A DNA stretch of 7,176 nt from an uncultured Achromobacter sp. GTDB taxonomy: Bacteria > Pseudomonadota > Gammaproteobacteria > Burkholderiales > Burkholderiaceae_B. Below the pieces are notes generated by a model that was not told where the DNA came from, searched no databases, and saw only the letters and a program-made list of their open reading frames with translations. Below are positions 1-6,253 of the stretch, piece after piece. How positions within the stretch are numbered: the stretch's first letter is position 1; each line of letters starts with the position of its first letter. Location of the stretch: the NCBI GenBank assembly GCA_913775005.1, contig CAJYKY010000024.1:1-7176 (forward strand). The letters are read 5' to 3'. The position numbers and the translations under genes were made by a program.

Positions 1-669
1 CCAGAAATCCAGTATTGCCTGCACCGTTTCTGCAATCGTCAAATCAGACGAATCCAGCACGTGTGCATCTGCTGCGGGAGCAAGAGGCGCTGTGGCGCGC
101 CCGGTGTCGCGGGCGTCTCGCTCGCGCATGTCTCGCAGAAGGTCATCTAGATTAGCAGAAATTCCCTTTTCGATCAACTGCTTACGCCGCCTCTCTGCCC
201 GGGCGACAACATCGGCAACCAGGAACACCTTCAGGGACGCATCCGGGAACACCACGGTGCCCATATCGCGGCCATCGGCGACCAGGCCCGGCGCCACGCG
301 AAACGCGCGCTGGCGCTCTAAAAGCGCCGCGCGCAGGCCGGGAAAAGCCGCGATGCGGGAAGCAAAATTGCCTACTTCTTCACGGCGGATCTCGTGGCCG
401 ACATCGGCGCCTTCGAGATACACGTGGGGGCCTTCAAAGCGCACATTCAGGGTTTCGGCAACGCGGGCCACGCCCGCCTCGTCGTCGGCGGCCACGCCTT
501 GGCGGATGGCAGCGAGCGCCGTCAGCCGGTACAGCGCACCGCTGTCCAGCACGTCCCAGCCCAGCGCCTTGGCGACGCGGTGCGCCACGGTGCCCTTGCC
601 AGACGCGGTGGGGCCATCGATCGTGATAACCGGGGCCACGGGAGAATCAATCGAAGCAATCGAAGTCAT
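1..669 (-). CDS. cmk: Cytidylate kinase (CMP/dCMP kinase), 3' end cut by the window edge
   Basis: Transfers a phosphate from ATP to CMP or dCMP in the cytoplasm, feeding CTP and dCTP synthesis. The frame is open from ATG at 669 down to base 1, giving 223 residues without a stop. The E. coli enzyme is about 227 residues, so only a few residues and the stop should lie off the window. Visible signatures in order: P-loop GPTASGKGT at about residues 19-27, the nucleotide-binding DSGALYR at 42-48, DGRDMGTVVFPDA at 132-144, a basic helix ARAERRRKQL at 156-165, the lid region RERDARD at 182-188, and DSSDLTI near the end. It starts 15 nt after the aroA stop. The intervening sequence is AT-rich and has no Shine-Dalgarno motif, so translation may depend on coupling to aroA. 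The last 60 or so codons use more A/T-ending codons than the rest of the gene. Identity is certain; only the exact C-terminus is unseen. Confidence 0.97.
   Translation of the reverse strand, partial: MTSIASIDSPVAPVITIDGPTASGKGTVAHRVAKALGWDVLDSGALYRLTALAAIRQGVAADDEAGVARVAETLNVRFEGPHVYLEGADVGHEIRREEVGNFASRIAAFPGLRAALLERQRAFRVAPGLVADGRDMGTVVFPDASLKVFLVADVVARAERRRKQLIEKGISANLDDLLRDMRERDARDTGRATAPLAPAADAHVLDSSDLTIAETVQAILDFW
149..177 (-). promoter_or_regulatory. Possible sigma-70-type promoter inside cmk, pointing to the next gene downstream
   Basis: On the minus strand TTGATC (177 to 172) is followed by a 17-nt spacer and TAATCT (154 to 149), preceded by TG one base before the hexamer (extended -10 form). 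Matches to consensus are 4 of 6 and 3 of 6. It lies in the locally AT-richer end of cmk. In betaproteobacteria and E. coli the gene after cmk is rpsA (ribosomal protein S1), which needs stronger expression than its upstream neighbours, so an internal promoter here is reasonable. This is a weak motif-based call. Confidence 0.25.
648..665 (-). repeat. Tandem 9-nt duplication in the cmk N-terminus
   Basis: The 9-mer CTTCGATTG (minus strand) occurs twice head to tail at 665 to 657 and 656 to 648, immediately after the start codon. It encodes the near-repeat Ser-Ile-Ala / Ser-Ile-Asp in a region ahead of the P-loop that is not conserved. Because the unit is three codons long, gain or loss of a copy would keep the frame. 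Confidence 0.6.
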
Positions 670-684
670 GTAAGTTTTATTTCG

Positions 685-2007
685 CTAGGCCGATACCAGG
701 CTCGCGTAGACATCAAAGTAACCCGGGAACGTCTTGCTGACGCAACCCGGATCAAGAATTCTGACCGCCGCCGGACCAAAGGCCGCCAGCGAAAAGCACA
801 TGGCCATGCGGTGATCGTCCCAGGTGCCGATGTGCGCATCGCGCCAGGCGCCCTGCGCGGGCGGAATCACGCGCAACCAATCCGGCCCCGATTCCACCTG
901 CGCGCCCAGCTTTTCCAGCTCGGTCTGCATGGCGTGGATGCGGTCGGTTTCCTTCACGCGCCAGCTGCCGATATTGCGCAGTTGGCACGGGCCATCCGCA
1001 TACAGCGCCAACGCGGCCGCCGTCATGGCGGCGTCGGGAATCAGGTTGAAATCCGTGTCGAATGCCTTGAGCCGCGCACCGTCTGCCACCCGCACACCGG
1101 TTACTTCGATCCAGTCGGGGCCGTACGTGACCGTGGCGCCCATTTGCGCCAGCGTATCGGCGAAGGCGACGTCGCCTTGAATGCTGGCCGCGCCCACGCC
1201 GGTAACCCGCAGCGGACCGCCGCCAATGGCGCCCAACGCCAAGAAATACGATGCCGTGGATGCATCGCCTTCCACCGCGATCTGGCCCGGGCTGCGATAG
1301 CCCGCGCCGCCCTCGATCACGAAACGGCTCCAGCCATCGCGCTGCACGCGCACGCCAAAGCGCGCCATCAGGTTTAGCGTGATTTCGATGTAAGGCTTGG
1401 AGATCAGCTCGCCCACCACCTCGATGGTGACGGGCTTGCCGCTGCGGCCCGCCTGCAAGGGCGCGGCGAGCAGCAGCGCAGTCAGGAACTGGCTGGACAC
1501 CGAACCCTGCACGCGCGTCACGGCGTCGTCGGCGATCTCGCCACGGCCGATATGCAGCGGCGGATAGCCAGGCTGACCCAGATAATCGATGCGCGCACCC
1601 AATGCGTTCAAGGCATCGGCCAGGTCACCAATGGGGCGCTCATGCATGCGCGGCACCCCAGACAGACGGTACTCACCGCCCATCAACGCCAAGGCGGCCG
1701 TCAGCGGACGGATCGCGGTGCCGGCATTGCCCATGAACAAGTCCGCGCTTTCCACCGGAAAGCGCCGCACGCCCTGAACCGTTACTTGGCCGGCATCCAA
1801 TTCAGAAACCTGCACGCCCAGCTGACGCAACGCAGCCAGCATGACGCGCGTGTCGTCGGAATCGAGCAGGCCGGTGATCACCGTCGTGCCTTCGGCAATG
1901 GCCGACAGCAGCAGCACGCGGTTCGAAATGCTCTTTGAGCCCGGCAAGGCCATCACGCCCTGCGCTTGCCGCACGCGCGGCAGATCCAGATATGGCAACG
2001 CACCCAT
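685..2007 (-). CDS. aroA: 3-phosphoshikimate 1-carboxyvinyltransferase (EPSP synthase), class I
   Basis: Joins shikimate-3-phosphate and phosphoenolpyruvate to make EPSP, the penultimate step to chorismate, in the cytoplasm. The 440-residue product has the usual family length. Key motifs: LPGSKSISNR at 21-30 (substrate-binding Lys25, Ser26, Arg30), GNAGTAIRPL at 93-102, PRMHERPIGDL at 119-129, SVSSQFLTALL at 169-179, NLIPDAAMT at 321-329 (catalytic Asp325), RVKETDRI at 350-357 (Glu353), DDHRMAM at 397-403 (Arg400) and GCVSKTFPGYF at 421-431 (Lys425). Gly96, Thr97 and Pro101 of the PEP-site loop match the ordinary class I form, so nothing suggests an inhibitor-tolerant variant. The ATG at 2007 lies 5 nt after the tyrA stop. 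A strong AAGGAG inside the last tyrA codons, 8 nt before the ATG, supports this start and translational coupling. Stop is TAG. In Pseudomonas the equivalent domain is fused behind TyrA. Confidence 0.98.
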   Translation of the reverse strand: MGALPYLDLPRVRQAQGVMALPGSKSISNRVLLLSAIAEGTTVITGLLDSDDTRVMLAALRQLGVQVSELDAGQVTVQGVRRFPVESADLFMGNAGTAIRPLTAALALMGGEYRLSGVPRMHERPIGDLADALNALGARIDYLGQPGYPPLHIGRGEIADDAVTRVQGSVSSQFLTALLLAAPLQAGRSGKPVTIEVVGELISKPYIEITLNLMARFGVRVQRDGWSRFVIEGGAGYRSPGQIAVEGDASTASYFLALGAIGGGPLRVTGVGAASIQGDVAFADTLAQMGATVTYGPDWIEVTGVRVADGARLKAFDTDFNLIPDAAMTAAALALYADGPCQLRNIGSWRVKETDRIHAMQTELEKLGAQVESGPDWLRVIPPAQGAWRDAHIGTWDDHRMAMCFSLAAFGPAAVRILDPGCVSKTFPGYFDVYASLVSA

Positions 2008-2012
2008 CTCAG

Positions 2013-2915
2013 CTACTCCTTGCGCCAGTTGCGGCGCGCCTGGGCCGCCGTGTCCAGCAGCGCCAGCAAAGCCGCGTCATCGCCGTTGGCAATGGCGCGT
2101 TCGGCGCGATCCAGCACGGCGCGCACGTCGGCAAGCTCGGCCAGCATCGCATCGCGATTGGACAGAAAAATATCGCGCCACATTTCCGGCGAACCCGCCG
2201 CAATGCGCGTGAAATCACGAAAACCGCTGCCGGCCAGTTCAAGGCGAGTGGGCGCGTCAGAGGCGGTGGCCACCTGCTCCATATAGACGGACGACAGCAG
2301 ATGCGGCAGATGGCTGACGGACGCCAGCACGCGGTCATGCGATACGGCATCCATATTCATCACCGACGCGCCGCAAGCCTGCCACGCCTGGCGCACCCGT
2401 TCGATGGAGGCGTCGGCATTTTCAGGCAAGGGAGTCAGGATGACGGTGCGGCGGCAGTAGAGATCGGCATCGGCAGCGTCCGGCCCGGTGCGCTCGGCCC
2501 CCGCGATGGGGTGGCCCGGCACGAAGCGGCCGATGTGCGCGCCCAAGACGTCGCGCGCGGCCTCAACCACCTCAGCCTTGGTGCTGCCCGCATCGGTCAG
2601 GACGGTGTGCGCGCCCAGATGCGGCAGCATCCGCGCCAGCACGTTTTTCAATCCGCCAACGGGCGTGGACAACAGCACCAGGTCCGCTCGGGCAGCGGCA
2701 TCTTCGGCGCTGACGGCCTCGTCGATCAAACCCAGTTCCACGGCGCGCGCCAGCGATGAGGCATTCCGCCCCACCCCCAACACCCGCCCAACCTGCCCGG
2801 CCCGGCGCAGCGCTGCGGCGAACGAACCGCCGATCAGGCCAACCCCAACACCGGCCAATACAGGAATCAGGGGGCCAGCGGCCCCCTGATCGGTAGAAGG
2901 TAACGCGTCGTTCAT
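2013..2915 (-). CDS. tyrA: Prephenate dehydrogenase
   Basis: Oxidatively decarboxylates prephenate to 4-hydroxyphenylpyruvate with a nicotinamide cofactor, the committed step to tyrosine. The 300-residue protein is a stand-alone dehydrogenase with no chorismate mutase and no ACT domain. Motifs in order: Rossmann glycine loop GVGLIGGS at 24-31, DAGSTK at 108-113, PGHPIAGAERTG at 133-144 with the expected catalytic His136, SHDRVLASVSHLPHLL at 192-207, and SGFRDFTRIA at 230-239. The ATG at 2915 is chosen because it forms an ATGA overlap with the hisC stop and the family fold begins soon after. The frame stays open 25 codons further into hisC, but that extension is basic and unlike the family. 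No Shine-Dalgarno precedes the ATG, so initiation probably relies on ribosomes terminating on hisC. The end of strand beta-2 reads GVGRN (47-51), lacking the acidic residue usual for strict NAD enzymes. A perfect 11-bp hairpin sits in codons 9-17. Activity toward arogenate cannot be judged from sequence. Confidence 0.96.
   Translation of the reverse strand: MNDALPSTDQGAAGPLIPVLAGVGVGLIGGSFAAALRRAGQVGRVLGVGRNASSLARAVELGLIDEAVSAEDAAARADLVLLSTPVGGLKNVLARMLPHLGAHTVLTDAGSTKAEVVEAARDVLGAHIGRFVPGHPIAGAERTGPDAADADLYCRRTVILTPLPENADASIERVRQAWQACGASVMNMDAVSHDRVLASVSHLPHLLSSVYMEQVATASDAPTRLELAGSGFRDFTRIAAGSPEMWRDIFLSNRDAMLAELADVRAVLDRAERAIANGDDAALLALLDTAAQARRNWRKE
2016..2021 (-). promoter_or_regulatory. 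Shine-Dalgarno of aroA, embedded in the end of tyrA
   Basis: AAGGAG on the minus strand ends 8 nt before the aroA ATG. It overlaps the last two sense codons of tyrA (Lys-Glu). It is the best ribosome binding site in the window and fixes the aroA start. Because ribosomes finishing tyrA pass over it, the two genes are probably translationally coupled while aroA also keeps an independent site. Confidence 0.85.
2866..2890 (-). other. Perfect 11-bp hairpin within the first codons of tyrA
   Basis: In the mRNA sense the arm AUCAGGGGGCC (2890 to 2880) is followed by a 3-nt loop GCU (2879 to 2877) and the exact complement GGCCCCCUGAU (2876 to 2866). Eight of the eleven pairs are not A-U, so the stem should be very stable. 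It starts 25 nt after the first base of the tyrA start codon and encodes part of the variable N-terminus (residues 9-17), ahead of the Rossmann fold. No U-run follows, so it does not look like an intrinsic terminator. A role in slowing or gating translation of tyrA is inference. Confidence 0.6.
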
Positions 2916-4033
2916 GCGGACAGAATGGAGGTCAAGGCGTCGATGAAGCGTGCGTTTTCTGCGGGCAGGCCAATCGACACGCGCAGCCATTCGGGCAGGC
3001 CGTCACCGGCCACCGGACGCACGATCACACCGCGCTTGAGCAATTCCAGATTGATGCGGGGCGCATCGCCCACATGCACCAGCACGAAGTTGCCGTAGCT
3101 GGGCACGTAGCGCAGTTTCAGCTGATCGAACGCAGCGCACAACTGTGCCTTGCCCGACTTGTTCGACGCGTACGCCTCTTCCAGATAGGCGGCGTCACCC
3201 AGCGCGGCGATCGCTGCTGCCTGCGCCAAGGTGTTGACGTTGAACGGCTGACGAACGCGGTTCAGCAGATCCGTCAGTGCCGGCTGCGCCACCGAGAAGC
3301 CCACGCGCAGGCCAGCCAGGCCATAGGCCTTGGAGAATGTGCGCGAGATGATCAGATTCGGGAACCGGCGTGCCAGCGCGGTGCTGTCAAAGCGGTATTC
3401 CGGATCCAGATACTCGTTGTAGGCCTCGTCCAGCACCACCGTGACGCGATCGCCGTGGGCGGCGTGCACGCGTTCCAGGAAGGACGCCACCTTGTCGCCC
3501 GGCACGAACGTACCCGTGGGGTTGTTCGGGTTGGCGATGAACAACAGGCGCGTGTCGTCGGCGATAGCGTCGAACATCGCGTCCAGGTCGTGGCCGTAGT
3601 CTTGTGCCGGCACCACGATGTGGCGCGCGCCGCGCGCTTGCGTGGCCAGGCGATAGACGGCAAACGAGTGCTGCGCATACACCGCCGACGAGCCTGGCTC
3701 CAGCAGCGCCAGCGCCGCGATTTCCAGGATGTCGTTCGAGCCGTTGCCCAGCGTGATCCAGCTCATGGGCACGCCGTAGCGTTCCGCCAGCGCGGCCTTC
3801 AGGTCAAAGCCATTCGGGTCGGGATAGCGGGCCAGCGATTCGGCGGCGGCCAACATGGCGGCACGCGCCGACTTGGGCATGCCCAAGGGGTTTTCGTTCG
3901 ACGCGAGCTTGACGATGCCCGCCGGATCCAGCCCGAATTCGCGGGCCAGTTCTTCGATGGGCTTGCCCGCCTGATACGGCGCGATGGCGCTCACGTGGGC
4001 GGGAGCAACGAGGGGCTTGGATGCAGAGGTCAT
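2912..4033 (-). CDS. hisC: Histidinol-phosphate-type aminotransferase (HisC family), likely acting on aromatic keto acids
   Basis: PLP-dependent fold-type I aminotransferase. The family converts imidazole acetol-phosphate to histidinol phosphate, and many members also transaminate phenylpyruvate and 4-hydroxyphenylpyruvate. From the ATG at 4033 it has 373 residues. Motifs: KLASNENPLG at about 42-51, NPNNPTG at 168-174, VVLDEAYNEY at 199-208, the PLP-binding Lys235 in SRTFSKAYGLAGLRVGF, and the substrate-carboxylate Arg351 in LRVSIG. An alternative GTG at 4048 overlaps the pheA stop (GTGA) and would add five residues; neither start has a Shine-Dalgarno. I favour the ATG, since it lies 11 nt after the pheA stop and gives a natural N-terminus, but the choice is open. 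It sits between pheA and tyrA rather than among histidine genes, so it is probably a second hisC copy (hisC2) that completes phenylalanine and tyrosine synthesis. Substrate preference is inferred from context only. Confidence 0.93.
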   Translation of the reverse strand: MTSASKPLVAPAHVSAIAPYQAGKPIEELAREFGLDPAGIVKLASNENPLGMPKSARAAMLAAAESLARYPDPNGFDLKAALAERYGVPMSWITLGNGSNDILEIAALALLEPGSSAVYAQHSFAVYRLATQARGARHIVVPAQDYGHDLDAMFDAIADDTRLLFIANPNNPTGTFVPGDKVASFLERVHAAHGDRVTVVLDEAYNEYLDPEYRFDSTALARRFPNLIISRTFSKAYGLAGLRVGFSVAQPALTDLLNRVRQPFNVNTLAQAAAIAALGDAAYLEEAYASNKSGKAQLCAAFDQLKLRYVPSYGNFVLVHVGDAPRINLELLKRGVIVRPVAGDGLPEWLRVSIGLPAENARFIDALTSILSA

Positions 4034-4044
4034 GGTGGGGAGGC

Positions 4045-5130
4045 TCACGGCGCCGGGTACGAACCCAGCACTTTCAGATAGGCAACCTGCGCCTGCAAGG
4101 TCGCAAGGGCGCGCTCGACATTCGGGTCGTTGCGGTGACCCAGGACGTCAACGTAAAAGTAGTATTCCCATTGGCCGGTGCGGGCCGGACGCGATTCAAA
4201 GCGCGTCATCGACACGCCGTTGTCGGCCAGCGGCGCCAGCATTTCATACACAGCGCCAGCGCGATTCGGCACAGCCAGGATCAGGCTGGTCTTGTCTTTG
4301 CCGCTGACCAGCGGCTGGATATTGCCGATGGCCAGGAAACGCGTGCGGTTGTGCGGATCGTCTTGAATGCCGGGCGCGATCACTTGTAGATTCCAGGCGG
4401 GCGCGGCCACTTCGCCAGCAATGGCAGCGATGCTGGGGTCACCTGCGGCGGCGCGGGCCGCTTCGGAATTGCTGGACGCGGCAACGCGTTCCACGTCGGG
4501 ATAATTGCGCGTCAGCCAACCCTGGCACTGGGCCAGCGCCTGCGGATGCGCAGAGATGGTCTTGATGCCGTCCATATTGCCCGACTGCGACATCAGGCAA
4601 TGGCGAATGACCAGCGAACGCTCGCCCAGGATGGTCAGCGGCGTGTTCAGCAGCAAATCCAGGCTGCGATTGACGGCGCCTTCAGTAGAGTTTTCCACCG
4701 GCACCATGCCCACATCGGCCTGACCGCCTTCCACGGCGCGGAACACTTCATCGAACGACACACACGGCAATTTCTGCACCGAGTGGCCGAAGTGTTCCAG
4801 CGCAGCCTGTTCGGAAAACGAACCTTGCGGGCCGAGGTAAGCGACCGTCATGCCGCGCTCCAGGCCACGGCACGCCGAGATGATTTCGGTCCACACCGAC
4901 GCCACGCCCGCATTGGGGAACGGGCCGGGGTTGATCTGCTGCAAGCGGCGGATGACTTCGGCTTCACGCTCGGGGCGCAGCACCGGGCCGTCGGCTTGCG
5001 CCGCATGCTTGGCCTCGCCCACTTCCAGCGCGGCGCGAGCGCGTTGCGACAGCAGGTCTAGGATCTGCGCGTCCAGCGCATCAATGCGTTCACGCAAGGG
5101 ACGCAACTTCTGCTGGAGGGCTTCATCCAT
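4045..5130 (-). CDS. pheA: Bifunctional chorismate mutase / prephenate dehydratase with ACT domain (P-protein)
   Basis: Converts chorismate to prephenate and then to phenylpyruvate, the branch to phenylalanine. The 361 residues hold three modules. An AroQ-type chorismate mutase helical bundle covers about 1-92 (LRERIDALDAQILDLLSQR at 12-30, GEAK at 38-41, LRPEREAEVI at 51-60). The prephenate dehydratase domain covers about 95-270 (YLGPQGSFSEQAA at 98-110, VPVENSTEGAVN at 143-154, catalytic NRTRF at 261-265). A regulatory ACT domain covers about 280-358, with GAVY at 292-295 in place of the usual GAL-type motif and ESRP at 312-315; these two motifs bind phenylalanine in relatives, so feedback inhibition is expected. 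The ATG at 5130 overlaps the end of serC by 8 nt in a different frame; an AAGGA lies 14 nt upstream, too far to be a good binding site, so coupling to serC is likely. Stop is TGA. Confidence 0.98.
   Translation of the reverse strand: MDEALQQKLRPLRERIDALDAQILDLLSQRARAALEVGEAKHAAQADGPVLRPEREAEVIRRLQQINPGPFPNAGVASVWTEIISACRGLERGMTVAYLGPQGSFSEQAALEHFGHSVQKLPCVSFDEVFRAVEGGQADVGMVPVENSTEGAVNRSLDLLLNTPLTILGERSLVIRHCLMSQSGNMDGIKTISAHPQALAQCQGWLTRNYPDVERVAASSNSEAARAAAGDPSIAAIAGEVAAPAWNLQVIAPGIQDDPHNRTRFLAIGNIQPLVSGKDKTSLILAVPNRAGAVYEMLAPLADNGVSMTRFESRPARTGQWEYYFYVDVLGHRNDPNVERALATLQAQVAYLKVLGSYPAP
4053..4068 (-). other. Short hairpin at the pheA end, just before the hisC starts
   Basis: In the mRNA sense CUGGGU (4068 to 4063), loop UCGU, then ACCCGG (4058 to 4053) can form a 6-bp stem with one G-U pair. 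It lies in the codons for Leu-Gly-Ser-Tyr-Pro near the PheA C-terminus, 4 nt before the GTG candidate start and 19 nt before the ATG. Hairpins this small are common by chance in GC-rich DNA, so a function is uncertain. Confidence 0.25.
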
Positions 5131-6253
5131 AGCGGCGCTCGAATTCCTTCAGGTACTCGACCAGCGCCGTCACGCCGGCAAGCGGCACGGCGTTGTAGAT
5201 GGAGGCGCGCATACCGCCCACGCTCTTGTGACCCTTCAGTTGCGTCAGCCCCGCCGCGTCGGCGCCTTGCAGGAAGGCGTCGTTCAGCGATTCGTCGCGC
5301 AGCACGAACGGCACGTTCATGCGCGAACGCACGGGTGCGTGAATGGGGTTGCGGTAAAAGCTGGTGCTATCCAGGTAGCCGTACAGCAGATCGGCTTTGG
5401 CCTTGTTAGCCGCTTCCATGCCGGCAACACCGCCATTGGCCTTGACCCACTTGAACACCAGCCCGGCGACGTAGATCGCGAAGGTGGGCGGGGTGTTGTA
5501 GCGCGAATGTTCGGCCGCGACATTGGCGTAATCGAACGCGGACGGGCAGATCGGCAAGGCGTGGCCGATCAGGTCGCGGCGGGCGATGACCATGGTCACG
5601 CCAGCCGGGCCCGCATTCTTTTGCGCGCCGGCGTACATCATGCCGCAGCGCGTCACGTCCATCGGGCGCGACAGGAAATGCGAAGACGCGTCGACGACCA
5701 GCGGCACGTCGGGCGCGCCCAGCGCGGCGGTGTCGGGCCAGTCAAGGAACTCGACGCCGCCAATGGTTTCGTTGCTGCACAGGTGCAGATAGGCCGATTC
5801 CGGACGGACTTTCCAGGAATCAACCGGCGGCACCCAGGTCAGCGGCGATTGCTCGCGGCCATCCAGGACGATGGCCGATTCGCTGGTAGCCGCCACGTGC
5901 GTGCTGCCGTAGCGCCCGGCTTCCTTGTACGACCGCTTGGACCAATGGCCCGTCACGACGAAATCGGCGGCTGGCGTGCCACGGCGACCCATGAGATTCA
6001 TGGGAACAATGGCGTTCTCCCCGGAACCTCCGCCTTGCATGAACATGACCGCGTAATCGGCGGGCAAGCCCAGCAGATCACGCAAATCGGATTCTGCTTC
6101 GTCGCAGATCTGCACGAAGTGCTTGCCGCGATGGCTCATTTCCATCACCGACATGCCACTGCCATGCCAATCCAGCATCTCAGCTGCTGCTTGCTGCAAT
6201 ACCACCTCGGGCAAGGCCGAGGGGCCTGCCGAGAAGTTCCAGGGGCGGGCCAT
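5123..6253 (-). CDS. serC: Phosphoserine aminotransferase
   Basis: PLP enzyme that transaminates 3-phosphohydroxypyruvate with glutamate to O-phosphoserine in serine synthesis; the family also acts on the 4-phosphoerythronate-derived keto acid in pyridoxine synthesis. The 376 residues are slightly longer than the E. coli protein. Motifs: NFSAGPSALPEVVL at 6-19, SHRGKHF at 40-46, FMQGGGSGENAIVPMNL at 71-87, VDASSHFLSRP at 187-197, the PLP lysine Lys212 in GAQKNAGPAGVT, the conserved ICPSAFDY at 235-242, NTPPTFAIY at 253-261, and GHKSVGGMRASIYNA at 341-355. The ATG at 6253 shares one base with the gyrA stop (TAATG), and GGAG lies 5 nt upstream, so the start is well supported. It is the first gene of the amino-acid block after gyrA. 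The residues after QGGG read SGEN, where I recall LAEN in relatives; this may be a small lineage variant. Confidence 0.98.
   Translation of the reverse strand: MARPWNFSAGPSALPEVVLQQAAAEMLDWHGSGMSVMEMSHRGKHFVQICDEAESDLRDLLGLPADYAVMFMQGGGSGENAIVPMNLMGRRGTPAADFVVTGHWSKRSYKEAGRYGSTHVAATSESAIVLDGREQSPLTWVPPVDSWKVRPESAYLHLCSNETIGGVEFLDWPDTAALGAPDVPLVVDASSHFLSRPMDVTRCGMMYAGAQKNAGPAGVTMVIARRDLIGHALPICPSAFDYANVAAEHSRYNTPPTFAIYVAGLVFKWVKANGGVAGMEAANKAKADLLYGYLDSTSFYRNPIHAPVRSRMNVPFVLRDESLNDAFLQGADAAGLTQLKGHKSVGGMRASIYNAVPLAGVTALVEYLKEFERRYG

Noticed and set aside
670..730. Possible promoter for cmk in the end of aroA (TTGATG followed by TATCGG)
   Set aside because: The spacer is only 15 nt and the -10 match is poor; coupling to aroA explains cmk expression more simply.
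394..1377. 327-codon plus-strand open frame opposite cmk and aroA
   Set aside because: Shadow of cmk and aroA; composition is Arg/His/Ala-rich and no family signature is visible.
2866..2890. Intrinsic terminator reading of the tyrA hairpin
   Set aside because: No U-run follows the stem, and it sits inside an intact coding frame with aroA and cmk downstream.
2916..2990. Extension of tyrA 25 codons upstream into hisC
   Set aside because: The added residues are basic and unlike TyrA; the ATG at 2915 gives the ATGA overlap and the usual family length.
3074..4081. 335-codon plus-strand open frame opposite hisC
   Set aside because: Shadow of hisC codons; no motif, and it ends within the pheA-hisC junction without any ribosome binding site logic.
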